This document shows positions 28,601 to 39,774 of a DNA stretch of 64,000 nt, piece after piece (within the stretch, counting starts at the first letter, position 1; every line of letters begins with the position of its first letter). The translations under genes were made by a program, and so were the position numbers. Source of the DNA: Eremophila alpestris peregrina (Eukaryota > Chordata > Aves > Passeriformes > Alaudidae); contig WMCF01000030.1 of NCBI GenBank assembly GCA_009792885.1, positions 5,413,909 through 5,477,908 on the forward strand, in the 5' to 3' direction. The notes below the pieces were generated by a model. It worked only from the letters and a program-made list of their open reading frames with translations. It was not told the origin of the DNA and made no database searches.

Positions 28601-31600
28601 GCCTTTCCCAGCAAAACAAAGTTTCATTTAGGAAAAAAAAAGGAAAGGAGGGAGTTTTTTAAAGAAGTAGTAGTTTAAATCAGTAAATAGTTGTACATAC
28701 ATGAAGATTTGTTTTACAATCTAAGTAGTTTTTCAAATAGTATTGAAATCTAACTTGTTATCACTTCCACAATATTCATTAAAAGGGAAACATTCTCTAT
28801 TTTTAGTTATTCAAAACATTTACAAGGTGTAGTTAAGCAAGTGTGAGATAAGTAGGCAATACTTTTTGTGATATATTTTAAAGTCATTTTTAGTCATAGC
28901 TTTCTATGGTAAGGTCAGAATAAAACTGCTATATTGCAAACTAATTGAAGCTCAAATTCTATAGACATGAAACAAATTGAAGCTAAGCAGTTAAGTTTAC
29001 AAAGACCAAATTGCATTTGAAAAGAAGAATATTCTGAAATAATTTCTTCCAGAAAGGTGAACTTTTCTTTGTAAAAATGCCTATGGAGAATTTGCCTGAC
29101 TTCACTCCCTTAACTTAGCTTTAAATGTAAAATTGAGAAAAAAATGTGCTCTCATTTTGAATAAATTACCCTTCCCCAGCAGCAAGTCCGAAGATGAAAC
29201 TTTGAAAATGTGCTCACCAATTCAAGAGAAAATGGAATCACAGCACAGAATAAGAAAGCAAACTCCATCACATTTTAAAAGGAGTTCTAGTAAAATATGA
29301 CAAAGAATATAGTCACAAATGGTCCCCACATATGACTTGCACCAAAAAAAACCTCTGAGTGTTTGTGAGAAGAAGAATTTTCTCCAATCAAACTGGCAAC
29401 ACACTCCCGAACAAATGCATTAAGATGAAGAGCAATCGCCTTTAGAAGGTGATACTGTAATACTAATTCAACTTCTTTGTATTTGAGAACACAGAGAAGA
29501 TGATTGCTCCATCCTACTCGGTGCTGACACGGCCTCACCTTGAGCCCTGTGTGCAGTTTTGGACACCACAATGTAAAAATGACATTAAGACACTAAAGAG
29601 CGTCCCAAGGAGGGCAATGAGGATAATGAAGGGTCTGGAGGGGGAGCCTTATGAGGAGGGGCTGATGGCACTTGGTCTGTTCAGACTGGAGGAGACTGAG
29701 GGGAGACCTCATTGTGGTCTTCAACATCCTCACAAGGGGAAGCAGAGGGGCAGGCATGGATCTCTTCACTCTTGTGACCAGTGAGACTACTCAAAGAAAT
29801 GTCACAAAGCTGAGTCAGGGGATGTTAAGATTGGATGTCAGGAAAAGGTTCTCCACCCAGAGGGTGGCTGAGCACAGAACAGGCTCCCCAGGGAAGTGAT
29901 CACACCACCAAGCCTGACAAAGTTCAAGAAGTGCTTGGAAAATGCTCTCAGGCATATGGTGTGACGCCTGCAGATGTCCTGGGCCAGGCCAGGAGTTGGA
30001 TTTGATGATTCTGATGGGTCCCTTCCAACTCAGCGTAATCTATAAATATTTGAAATACTTAAAAGGGAGCTTTAGGGATACTTTTTGTGGTTGGTTGGTT
30101 TTTTTTTTAAGCGTTAGCCTTGATTCATAAAAATAGTTAAGATAAGGAAGAGGAGCTGTACATTCAGTTAAGGCTTTAAATGAAGAATTATGACTTGAAT
30201 TTCTTTAAGCTTCAGTTTACTATGGCAAAAGCCAAATTACTCTAGCTAAACTGTCAGAAGTGTGAGGCACACTTGGCATCCAGTGTGCTTCAAGGTTCTT
30301 GAAAGTACATTCCTAAATGTAAAGAATACATCATTAATTTTTATCATGAATTTATCTAAACAATATAAACTCTTATTTTCCAAATCAAGCATACTGAATT
30401 TTTACATACAGTGTTGCTTTACACTACTGCCATCTAGCAGCTAACTAGATCAGGACTATGGAATAAAGAATAAAACAAAGCTCTGTCATCTTTTAAAATT
30501 AAGTATTTCTCCCTCTCCCAAATTTAAAAAGCTGTATCTATTGTGTGACTTAATCACACTGATTTAGGCAACCATGCCAATGAAGCAGCTGACAGTTTTA
30601 CTGTGTTTTTATTCAAGCAAGAGGAAAACTGAGAATTAAGGCCAATGTAACTTGGAGTCTCCTAGTTGCACTAGGAAATAAAATTTATTACCACCACATT
30701 AACTCCTTCTTTAATTTCAATAAAGAAATGTATGTTTACTAACTACACACTTGAAAGAAGCTCATGTTCTTTTTTAAGATGTGAATTCTTACTCATGCCC
30801 TAAGATCATGACTTGTGTTTCCTCTTTTGTTGGTCATGAAACGGACTTTTTAGTATTTTGGAAAACACATCAAATAGATGCTACAAAAAGATAACATTCT
30901 AAATTATTTTTAATCATTACTATTTTATGACTACTACATATTCATCTGATATTTCATATAACTTTTTTAAAGATAAATTACAATGCAAAAAAAAAAAGAA
31001 AAAAAATAGACTGTTCCCTTCAAATGGCTACAAAATATTCACTGTTCCGAAATTTCAAGATAAAAGCTGAAATACAGGTAAGTGTTAATTGATAAGGCTG
31101 AATATATAATTTTAAAACATGAAATAAAGAATTTGGTCTCATTACAAAGGTAAGCTACAAAATAATTTTGTGAAATTTTTCAACAGTACTGTGTGAAGGA
31201 GCTCAGTCTTGCTGGTTAATGTGTTTTAGCATTCTACACCCCTCAGCATCCATCTCTGTAGTACCTGACAAGCTTTTTGCATATAAACCAGATTAACAAC
31301 GTTTGTTTTGGTATTCTGGCAGTTTCTCTGTACTTGTATTTAATAAAGTTTGCTTTATATCCTGCCAACAAAAATTTGCAAGACATTCCTTCTTGCTTCT
31401 ACAGTGACAAAGGGAATGCTGCAAACTAGACTTACTGTGTCTCAGTCTCTCTTCAATCCACTGTATAGGACAGTCATGAGGCAAATCCAGCTTAACTAAC
31501 AGTGCAACTATCCCAAATAAGTTTAAGATTAATCACTTCTCAAGTTTCTAGAAAGACTCACAGGTAAATTTCTTTTTTAGGAATGTAAACTGAATAAACT

Positions 31601-34600
31601 AAAATTAACAGTGAATGACATTCTTAAAAAAAAAAAAATCACTCCTAATTTGACCTAAAATGTTTATAACTTTGAGTGAAATCTGTCCCTAAAAAACCCA
31701 TAAAATTCCATGCAGATTAGTTTTGTGCTTCTCTGAAAAATATGGGAATAAAACCCCAACCTCCAAAAAATCCTAAAAAACCCCAAACATCCAAACCAAA
31801 ACAAAAAAACTCAACCAAAAAACACATAAAAAAAAAAGAAATCAGATCAGAAAAAACATTTCAATAAAAATACTATACCCAAAAATGGTATAAGCCTTTA
31901 AGAAAGAAAAAGGTCTACAAATGTAACAGCTGTAAAGTTCAAAGGAAATCCTTTTTACAGCCTTCAGGTAACAGTAATTTATAAAAACCCCCTCCCCAAC
32001 TTTCTTTTTGACATCACCCTTTTTTAAAAGTAGTGGCACGTCTATTTTATGTGAATGTACTTACAAGAAACTGAAAAGGTTATTAAGTCTTCAGTTAAGC
32101 AACATCAGGGCGGAAAAGAGAAGAAATAAACAGCAGCTGAGGCAAAGACACACTGTTTTGGAGAAAAATTTAAAATTTTTAAACGTATACTATGAGTGAA
32201 AAGGGAGGAAAAAGGATAAACAGAAGGACATACCAACAAGGAACAGAAGGAGCAAAGAAAACCTCCTCTCTTTCCTCTGTCTCTAAAGAGAAAATATAAA
32301 GAGTCTAGCCCTTCAGAAAACAGTTAGTTTCTGAACTAGTAAGAAGGTGCAGGTGCAGGCTACTTTCCACAGTGGGAACATGAGCTAGGAGCCAGACACT
32401 CTTTCTGAAGAGCAGCTAAACTGTAGAGGGACATGGTGAATATTTCACCCCTTCACACATGGTCATGGGAAGAAAGGATAATGTCTACAGAAAAACCTCA
32501 ATTAGGCAGCTACAGAATCATCCACGTGCATACTTATGTATCTGGAACGTGCCATTGTATCCAGAGTCATCTGCAGACCATGTTTTCATTTACCTATTAC
32601 ATCTTCTTCCTAGGAATGTTGTTGCTGATCCTGAGAGCAGGTTATCTCACAATATTTGAAGAACACAAATAATTCATGACTTCTTTTTGCCATTCATGTA
32701 TGCTGTGTATACACACACACCTATACACTCACTGACACCCATACACAGAAGATTTGTGTGTACAGATATTTCCCATGCATAAAAATGACAAAGTATCTCC
32801 TATAATTTTGATCAAATAGGCTATGCCATAAACAAAAGCACCTATTGGAGTGCAATAGTGGTTAAAGGGCTGATAACTGTGTATTTTTACAGTGACAAAA
32901 TCAACATTGTGAAGATGACTTCAGCTAGTGGGGAGAATATTATGTAGTTTCAAAAAAAATAGTAACACAAAAACGAAACCATATTTGCATAGATAACTAC
33001 CTGTACTCTAACTGATAATGTCTTTGCTCATTCCAATTTTATGTTCTGTACTTATGTTACCTGTTGTACATTAAAAGGTAAATCAGCTATGAATATAAAA
33101 CTACTATAATCTTCTATGATTCAACACAAACTGATCAACTTCATTGCCCCCCAAGCAATAAGGGAAATACAAACCAAATTAAAACCAGTAGTGATAACTA
33201 AGTTTGACTTCCTAAAATATATTTGAACAAATTTACTCTTAGAGATTAATTTTCCAGGTTGAAAAACATACTACGATGTGAATTATCACATTATTTAATG
33301 AAGAGTTATTTCTCTGGTGCCTTAAACCCATAGAAACACAAAACAAGAATCACCACTAAGTGGCAGTATTTACATATGAAGACCAAGTCATAAGTATTTG
33401 TATGAAAACGTGTTATAAAGAGTTTATACAACTTTCTTATATGAAAGTATGTTATCTCTTCCTGCAAAAAGGTATTTTGTTTAAAAAAAAAATATTAAAA
33501 TGAAAGGCCAGCATTTGTAGGCCTTTTTGCTTGCCTAGTGCAAATTGAATTCAGATACTCAAAATTCTACGGTTTTAAAACAGATTTTCAGACTTGAAAG
33601 GTGAATAGAACTTTTGATTTTATTTCGTGATTTGATTTGTCTCATCTGACTGTTACTTCATAAGGGAACCATTAAGTAGCTTTCTCAGATGCACTCTAGT
33701 TACTGATAAGTAAAACTTTACAAAAGGATGGCCTTGTATAACCATGGCTCAGGCCTGTTACTTTGGCTAAGCAGAAAACTACTTTGGGAAAGAGACTCCG
33801 CTGAATTAGGGGTAGAAAAGCAAGTTATTTAACCATTGTGTGTTCACATTGTGGTGTATGGTGGTTGATTGAATTATGTTTGTTATGATTTAAAAGTATG
33901 TAGCTGATAATGGGCTAAATTTATAAAAAGGCCTGATTTTTGCAATAAAGGGGCTCTCCTTTGCACCTGCCTGGGGACTCTGCATCACTACGGATCCTCA
34001 GGGTACCCACACACTCTCTTTTCCAACTGACCTTGCAGAACTCTCCTCACACACAGACCCGTTGGTTGCAAAAGCAGCACCACACAGGTTGATGACCAAA
34101 GAGGATGAGCGCCTGTGTAACTCCCAACTCACACCGTGCTGCCTCCACCTGAGCAACCGAATACTGCCTCCCTTGAGAGGTGACTCAAAGGCATAACATC
34201 AAGCCTTGTCACAACACTCTTCCGATACAACAGGCTGGGTTTTACCTCCCTTTTCTTGAATCTCAATACTCTTGCTTACTCTTAAAAACATGTATTATGG
34301 TCTTGGAAGAGTAGTCCTAACAGAGAGAACAGAGAAATCACTGCAGGGGAGCCTCTGCATTATCAAAAGTTTATGTATGTAATTAAAGCTGACAGTAATC
34401 TAGAAGCTAGATTCAAATAAATCAGTTCTGCTGAAGCTGGCCTTATGTTTTCTGTCTAGATTTTTGCAGTTTCATTTTAGCCACAGGCTAGTGAAAATGT
34501 TGTATCCAGTTACAAAATGTTATTATCACCACCTCAAAAATCTCTAAAAGGAAACTAGAAGGAAACATGAGTTACAAAACATATAGCAATTCAGTAGGTA

Positions 34601-37600
34601 TTGAGGATTAATTTACGGATCTTTCTTACTTAAATTACTTCCCTGAACTCCCTTTTTACAACATGACTGCTGAAAACTTAAATATACAAAACCAGCTATA
34701 TAAAAATATTTTTTCTATGGTTGCTTATGTGTGATATTGCTCCTCCTATCCTAAGGGGTACGATTAGGACTGCTTTCTGTACAGTCATTTTAAAATGATA
34801 ATTTCTTTCAGATTAAGGGATTTGACATGTGTGAACCACATGGAGTGTTAAATCAAATGTTGAGCACCTGAAATCAAACGTTTTTTTCCAACTGTTTAGC
34901 ATGCAAAATGTAATTACCAGAACAAAACCCCACTTACCTGTCCACCAGTTTTTTTGCAAATCCAAAATCAGTAAGCTTGATGTGTCCTTCTTTGTCTAGC
35001 AATATATTTTCAGGTTTTAAGTCTCTGTAAACGATTTCTTTGGAGTGCAGGTATTCTATTGCACAAATGATTTCCGTCGAGTAAAACAGTCCTGTGCTGT
35101 TGTTGAAACGCCCCATGTTGCGCAGGTAACTAAAAAGTTCTCCTCCTGGCACATATTCCATTAGCATATATAAAAAACGCTCATCATGGTTGGTCCAAAA
35201 TCTGTAACAAAAGTATTGTTTTACTGAATAAAGAAATGATGTCTCTGATTTGCTCTACAAGTAAATGTCTGTAAAACGGCCTCTGCCGCCCCAACCATGT
35301 ACAAAACTAATTTCTGATTCCTTGTCTGCAAATATGAAATCCCCAAGAATCCAGGATTATGTAAATTCAAGCAGGTGCCTTAACCTGCATTGTAAACCAG
35401 ATATTTGAGGATAAGTACAGCACAGGCAAAGAAAAAATTGATAGATTCTGTCTCATTGTACAAAACAGGTCTCTTCTAATCAAAGAACTGACCTGATATA
35501 AAGACCAGACATTTTTACACACCTTACATTTTATATTATCAAGCATAACCAAAGGGATGGGAGTAGGCAGAATCTGTTTTTGTAAAGACTTTCATGACAA
35601 TATGTTCAAAACCAGACATCAAAGAGTTGTCCTTCTCCTCTCCCATGCCTTCTTCCTGGGAGATATACAATCCCAATTAAAGCATCAGATGACAATGCCT
35701 GCTCTTCTATGACAACTTTCACAAAAGCAATAGAAAAGCAAAAATGACAGCAAAACAAGATTAATTTCTTCAGAAATTCAGATTAATTCAGAATTTATCT
35801 AAGGATAGATGCCTTCCATTCCCCAGACTGCCACCTTTAATTTGAGAGCTATTCCTGTGGTAGTCAGAGCAACATAAAGAACAGGTAAAGAAGAAAGAAA
35901 ATAATTTTCTGTGGCTTTAAAATGCTTCATTACAGAATACAGGAATCTTCTCTTCCACATTCCCCTAAATTATGCTGTATTTCATTCCATCTATATTAAA
36001 CAGCTCACCACACCCCTAAATGTAGTTAAGAAGAAAACAAGTAACTGGTAATATCTTGAAGAACACTACCATTTAAAACAAAGAACTATCCCTAATTCCA
36101 TAATAAAGTATAGAGAAGGGCATCCTTATCTACTTCATTGATACAGTGATACAAGAACAGAAGCTACTTCAGCTCCTAGTCAGTGCTTCAGCAGTATCAC
36201 AAGTATCTTGAGCTTAATCAGGGCATGGAGCTTCGAGAAAGATAAGCAGAAACTGAGCTCCCTGACACATGAATGACTTTTACTCAGAAGATTTTGTTTT
36301 CAACAGTGGCGCTGAGGCAATCAAGAAAGTAAGACAGACTAACAGGCATCAGCTACAGCTCTTCCATTCCCTCAGTGATGGAGAAAGCAGAGGCTTTTAC
36401 GCAGAGGCTTGTCTTTTGCTTTCATGGAACTTTTTCCCTATCACAGTCAACAACATCATTAATTGGCTATTGATGATATTCCAAGTATCTTTATTGACAA
36501 TGCAAAAAAACTCCAAAAATGTGTTCTAGGTAATTAGGAAAAGCTGTACCTACAATAAACAACAAAAGAAGAGCAGGAGTGGTGAAACAAAGCAAACCAC
36601 ATCTTTGTGGGAGACGAAGAGCAAAACCTGACAATACAGAGGGGAAAAAAATTGGACATCTGCATCATTAGGCACAGGATTTTTACTGGAATTCATTTCT
36701 TTGAAAACTGACTCTTAAAGGTTTGTCTATCCACAGAAAAATGGATACATTATTTGGTATACATGAAAAAGAGCAAAATTAAGAATGTCTGTACTTGTAA
36801 TTCAGATTGCTTGAAATGGTAATTTGATAGAAAAAGGAGAGGAAAAAAAACCTATGATTAGGAGAACGTGCGGTGTCATTAACTCTACAATTCAGCTTTA
36901 CTACAAAGACTTTAGATGCCATTGTGAACTCCTACAGACAACCTGTTTTAGTTTATACAACCTCAAGACATAGTTTTATTAATTCTTCCTATCTTCCAAA
37001 ACATGTCAGCATTACATCTCACTATGAAGAGCTGGACCACAGTATGACACATTCCTCAAACATGTACAGTACAGACTGCCTAGGAACCTCAGTTGTTGCA
37101 AAAGAAACTAAGAAGTGCTTTTAAAAAAATGTTTAAAAATATATGTAGAAGAGTAACTCCAGTGTCTACAGAAAAACAGTACCTCCCTATATTCACAACA
37201 GGTATTTGTCAAAAGGGAACAAGAAAACGAAAAGGAAAGTAACCAAATCTTTACATATAGGAAGACATACGGATTTCTGAAATGATTCTGAAATCAATTA
37301 TGTGCAGCATTATTCTATAACTTTCCATCATAAAATCCTGAAATATTATGCTGCATTGACACCTATTCCCTGCTTTGCAACCAAAGGAGTTGGTTATCAG
37401 TGTTAAAGATGGTGAAGCTACCTGAAAACATAAAAAAAAACAGACCATGTTGATAACACACTTTAAAGGCATTAAAGCTGAACTATATAATTTTTTCCCT
37501 ATTTTTGTTAAATACAGTAAAACAATTAAAAAAAAATCCCACGCATACATTGGGCAGGAGGTGGCTGAAAAAACCTTTTAGTCACCTAAGAAGCTGCAGA

Positions 37601-39451
37601 AAGTGTTATTTCTCATACAGTCTAGTGATAATCATCCACAAAGGCTTGTTTAACCTAAAGCACATAAATATTGTTGTGACCTAAATTTTGAGCTACGTTG
37701 CTCGGAGTCTCCTCTGCCAAGGGAAAAAGGCATCACACAGACAATTACATGAGCATAGCTGATGCAACATCTCACTGGACATTTCAACAGAAAAGGCAGA
37801 GCTCTAGAAGACATGAAGAATGTTTGCCTTGCATACAAAGTGAACTATTTGAATTGAGTCCTTTGGCAACCTGAAAAATCTGATATTTTTTAAATAAGGT
37901 GTGAATGAAATCCAAGACTCTGCTGTTTGGACTTTTGATCACTTCTATATGACCATGACTCCTCCCATCCCTCCATCTGACATCTCACCCAAATTTCTCT
38001 ACTCCCACTGTTCCTGACACTCAGACCTATTGAGATGAGGTTTGTTTGCGAATTTGCTTATTGGTTTTCTTGTAAAGAATTTCCAGATGTACACAGATAT
38101 TTATACAAAATCCTGTTCCCCCCCATTCCATCCATACTTCAACCAGTCTAACCAGCTGTACTAAGCCTCTCCATCTTGCTTGCTTCCATGAATTTCTACA
38201 TATTCTAGAACTTGTCTTACTGATACAATGCCACACACAGGATTTCTGAACACTCTCTGGAAACTAATAGCATCATGATGCTGGAAAAAGCCAACACCAC
38301 ACCAGGGAAAAAGTCTCCTCCTGCAGGGCTCATTCCATCTTCTGAATAACTACCACACTGTGGCCTTCTTCTTTTCCCTCTGATACTTGCTTAATCCTGG
38401 CAGGAAGCTGCACTCTCTGCAGCTAGATTAGCTAAGGCTAAATGTGTCTAATTTTATGTAAAACTCATGAAGGCAGGTAAATGGAAACAAATCTTTGTTA
38501 ATAGCCAGCCATGCATCCATGCATGAGAAAATGTAAATGGAAAATGAACCTGCAATTACCAGAGGTTTAGTTATATCATTAATAGATATGGACTCAGATA
38601 CACAGTGGTGAAGTGCAGTGGTGCTGTGAGAAGAAAAGTATGATACCTTCTCTCTTTAACAATGGGACCATTGGGATCATTAGAGTTACCTCAATTCTGC
38701 TAAAAAAAAGTATTCTTTATGAACTGTGTTTAAATCATGCTTTGCAATACGTTCTATCACTTAACAACCTCAAATACAGGAATACCAAAGTCCAAGAAGC
38801 ACTCCAGTTATTTTAACTCTTTTAAAAAAAAGTTTGCAAAAGCATGGTTCACTTAAGTTTTTAAAAACTAGATATTCAAGTGTAAGAATATCTATAAGCA
38901 CATACATGTAGAAATACTTTCATCATCATTGTGACATCAAGAATCGTTTTAGAAGTCATTTTGATGAGGCAAAGCTAACAATTCTTCATTAGCATTTCCC
39001 CCTCACTTCAGAAAATGTCTCTTCTCCAGTGTGAAAATAAGAGAGAGAAAACACCTTATAATAAATTATTGTTTGAATGCTTAAATTATACCTCTTTATT
39101 TTAAATTCTTGATTCTTCTAAAATATGTACTTCATTCCAATATTTATTTTAATCTAGATTACATATGAGAAATTAAATGCTCAGTGTTGGTTAAGTACGT
39201 AAGAACTTGCAATGAGACTCTAGAGTACTTTAACTGCATTTTCTGTATGAGTGAAATGAATTTAAAAAATACAACAACTTACAGTCTGATCAAAAAAGGG
39301 TGGTTGACTTCTTTCAAGACAGACTTTTCATTGTGCACGTGTTGCTCTTGCTTCAGTCGAATGACATCGGGAATGCTCATTACTTTCAGTGCAAAGTAAC
39401 GCTTGGCCATTTTTTCCTTCACCAGATGAACACGTCCAAAGGTACCTGTGC
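13540..39451 (-). CDS. PRKX: PRKX, cAMP-dependent serine/threonine kinase X; seven coding exons, 5' end missing
   Basis: Seven minus-strand exons splice in phase into 302 residues plus a stop. They cover the kinase from the glycine loop to the C-terminal tail. Using human numbering (exon 1 contributes 56 residues), I see GTGTFG at 56-61, the ATP-anchoring lysine in FALK (K78), catalytic D172 in YRDLKPEN, the metal-binding DFG at 190-192, activation-loop T203 in WTLCGTPEYLAPE, and the final hydrophobic motif FKNF. The VDRTWTLCGTPEYL and RRLGNMKNG signatures and the near-identity to remembered human PRKX separate it from PKA catalytic subunits. In the known family the enzyme is bound and inhibited by PKA regulatory subunit I and by PKI, phosphorylates serine/threonine in cytoplasm and nucleus, and acts in myeloid differentiation and kidney/vessel morphogenesis. 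The first exon (start codon and about 56 residues) lies beyond the right edge. No frameshift or stop interrupts the visible coding sequence, so it looks functional. Confidence 0.97.
13666..16442 (-). other. PRKX intron 7
   Basis: A 2.8-kb GT-AG intron. I see only AT-rich unique sequence and short A-runs, with no exon-like or mobile-element sequence that I recognise. Confidence 0.9.
16443..16520 (-). CDS. PRKX: PRKX coding exon 7 (end of kinase domain)
   Basis: This 78-nt exon contains exactly 26 codons in phase 0. It lies between acceptor CCTTAAAG, preceded by a T-rich tract, and donor AAG|GTACAT. It reads NGADDVKRHRWFRSIDWDAV and continues to QRRLK. The H-R-W-F stretch closes the kinase core, and the tail then begins to wrap back over the N-lobe. 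Changes from human (Asn to Asp, His to Arg, Val to Ile, Glu to Asp) are conservative. Confidence 0.96.
16521..18558 (-). other. PRKX intron 6
   Basis: A 2.0-kb GT-AG intron. Its one notable feature is an A/C-rich tract near 17535-17600; otherwise it is AT-rich and unique in appearance. Confidence 0.9.
17535..17600. repeat. A/C-rich low-complexity tract, intron 6
   Basis: A-runs alternate with CCCC clusters and almost no T, so the PRKX transcript would read T-runs with GGGG clusters. Confidence 0.7.
18559..18616 (-). CDS. PRKX: PRKX coding exon 6 (helix H-I, RTRRLG motif)
   Basis: This short 58-nt exon lies after acceptor ACTTCAG and before donor AAG|GTCAGT. One base completes the split lysine codon, and 19 codons read DLIKKLLVVDRTRRLGNMK. 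The D-R-T-R-R-L-G stretch is the conserved arginine-containing end of the AGC kinase C-lobe (subdomain XI). The exon was found from phase and protein similarity. It is far too short to appear as an open reading frame on its own. Confidence 0.96.
18617..22230 (-). other. PRKX intron 5
   Basis: A 3.6-kb GT-AG intron holding an antisense CR1 fragment near 20888-21133. The rest shows nothing I can name. Confidence 0.9.
20888..21133 (+). mobile_element. CR1 LINE fragment lacking its 3' end
   Basis: The segment matches the CR1 stretch after the reverse transcriptase core: GTGTCCAGTTCTGGGCC, then GAGATGCTGGAG...TCCAGAGAAGGGCA, and GGGAGCTGGGATTGTTTAGCCT. Compared with the intact copy at 54.8-55.1 kb, a dozen or so bases are missing around TACTGGCCACACC. 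The match stops near the TGACCTTATTAGTCTCT segment, and the usual final 250 bp and tail repeats are absent. Orientation is antisense to PRKX. Confidence 0.8.
22231..22326 (-). CDS. PRKX: PRKX coding exon 5 (C-lobe, FPPFF segment)
   Basis: This 96-nt exon has acceptor AAATAG and donor AA|GTAAGT. Its first base completes the glycine codon left by exon 4. It then encodes 31 residues starting FPPFFDDNPFGIYQKIL and ending HLDLYV, and leaves two bases of a lysine codon. Human PRKX has Phe-His where this copy has Leu-Tyr before the split lysine, a mild difference. The segment forms helices G and H of the C-lobe, which in PKA-like kinases contact regulatory subunits. Confidence 0.97.
25665..25737. 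repeat. A/C-rich low-complexity tract, intron 4
   Basis: Repeated CAAACAAA and ACCCC-type words, nearly free of T, on the strand opposite to transcription. Confidence 0.75.
27795..27893. repeat. A/C-rich low-complexity tract, intron 4
   Basis: About 100 bases composed mainly of A with C clusters (CCCCAAACC-type words), very poor in T and G on the plus strand. Confidence 0.75.
28078..28197 (-). CDS. PRKX: PRKX coding exon 4 (activation loop, APE motif, helix F)
   Basis: This 120-nt exon lies between acceptor ACCAG and donor GG|GTAAGT. It completes an arginine codon, then reads TWTLCGTPEYLAPEV, where T203 is the activation-loop threonine that PDK1 or autophosphorylation modifies in this family. 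AVDWWALGILIFEMLS follows, the helix F core with the invariant aspartate. It ends two bases into a glycine codon. I see no amino-acid change from remembered human PRKX here, as expected for the most constrained segment. The intron on its upstream side is 6.7 kb and that on its downstream side 5.8 kb. Confidence 0.98.
29506..30048 (+). mobile_element. CR1 LINE 3'-end copy in intron 3
   Basis: About 540 bp follow the CR1 3' consensus: the GCCTCACCTTGAGCCCTGTG segment, GTCTGGAGGGGGAGCC, TCAGACTGGAGGAGACTGAG, TTGGATGTCAGGAAAAGGTT, and GGTCCCTTCCAACTCAGCG with a decayed tail. It is 5'-truncated, as CR1 insertions usually are, and several in-frame stops show it is not coding. It lies antisense to the host gene. 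Confidence 0.9.
31745..31850. repeat. A/C-rich low-complexity tract, intron 3
   Basis: A-runs with AACCCC and CCAAAC words, ending in an uninterrupted A run near 31828-31838. Confidence 0.75.
33735..34215 (+). mobile_element. LTR-like element, probable solo LTR
   Basis: This block of about 480 bp begins TGTATAACCATGG, carries TATAAAAAG at 33922-33930 and AATAAA at 33944-33949, then a GC-richer U5-like part ending near CACAACA (TG...CA ends). The spacing of TATA box and polyadenylation hexamer and the shift in composition fit a retroviral LTR read left to right, antisense to PRKX. I could not confirm a target-site duplication, and the right end could instead be the ATAACA near 34199. No internal retroviral coding region is present. 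Confidence 0.45.
34938..35201 (-). CDS. PRKX: PRKX coding exon 3 (hinge, catalytic loop, DFG)
   Basis: The largest exon, 264 nt, sits between acceptor TTACAG and donor AG|GTAAGT. It supplies the last base of a split leucine codon, 87 whole codons, and two bases of an arginine codon. It contains the hinge MEYVPGGELFSYL, the catalytic loop YRDLKPENILL (proton acceptor D172, with the Y-R-D variant typical of PKA-like kinases) and KLTDFGFAKKLVD, where the DFG aspartate binds magnesium. An Asn replaces the second Trp of the human FWTWHDE stretch. A short NNST stretch differs from human but lies in a variable surface loop of a cytosolic protein, so it is not a glycosylation signal. Confidence 0.98.
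35202..39282 (-). other. PRKX intron 2
   Basis: A 4.1-kb GT-AG intron. I find no mobile element or second gene; the sequence is AT-rich and unremarkable on both strands. Confidence 0.9.
39283..39451 (-). CDS. PRKX: PRKX coding exon 2 (N-lobe: glycine loop, ATP lysine, helix C)
   Basis: This 169-nt exon follows an acceptor TTTTCAG and ends before GTAAGT. It starts with two bases finishing a glycine codon, then reads TGTFGRVHLV, the ATP-binding loop. K78 lies in YFALKV. The helix-C glutamate is in HNEKSVLKEV, and the exon ends in FLIR plus two bases of a leucine codon. Compared with human PRKX I notice a Met for Thr and a Tyr for Phe in the linker before FALK, and Asn for Ser before HPFL, all conservative. 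The entry phase (2 bases) shows that exon 1 must end one base into the glycine codon. The preceding exon was not found within the next 24.5 kb. Confidence 0.97.
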
Positions 39452-39730
39452 CTGAAAAGTTGGAGCAGAAATATCAATTTACCATAAAAAGGGAAAAAGA
39501 ACAAAGATAATTTGCTAAATTTAGAGGAACTCCAATTATTTAGGTAAGGAGATGATAAATGTGCAGACAGATTCAGTAGGATAAGGAAGCAATGGGAAAA
39601 AATACATAAAATTCGCTAATCCTTCTAAAAGTTACATTTTTTAAAAATCTGCTTATAGTGCACAGTGCTATATTACTTGGAAACAGCAGCTGTCTGGCAC
39701 CTCTTTTTTATAGTTAATTTATTCCTTTTC

Positions 39731-39774
39731 AAATTCACTCTAAAAAATAAAGAAATTCACTCTAAAAAATAAAG
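39731..39774. repeat. Perfect 22-bp tandem duplication
   Basis: Two identical, directly adjacent 22-bp units starting AAATTCACTC and ending AATAAAG lie about 280 bp upstream of exon 2 within intron 1. Confidence 0.95.

Larger units (their letters stand above)
28198..34937 (-). other. PRKX intron 3
   Basis: A 6.7-kb GT-AG intron, the longest fully contained one. It carries an antisense CR1 3' end (29506-30048), an A/C-rich tract (31745-31850) and an LTR-like block (33735-34215). Confidence 0.9.

Noticed and set aside
29500..29899. Two plus-strand frames of 94 and 75 codons
   Set aside because: Both come from the non-coding 3' part of a CR1 copy.
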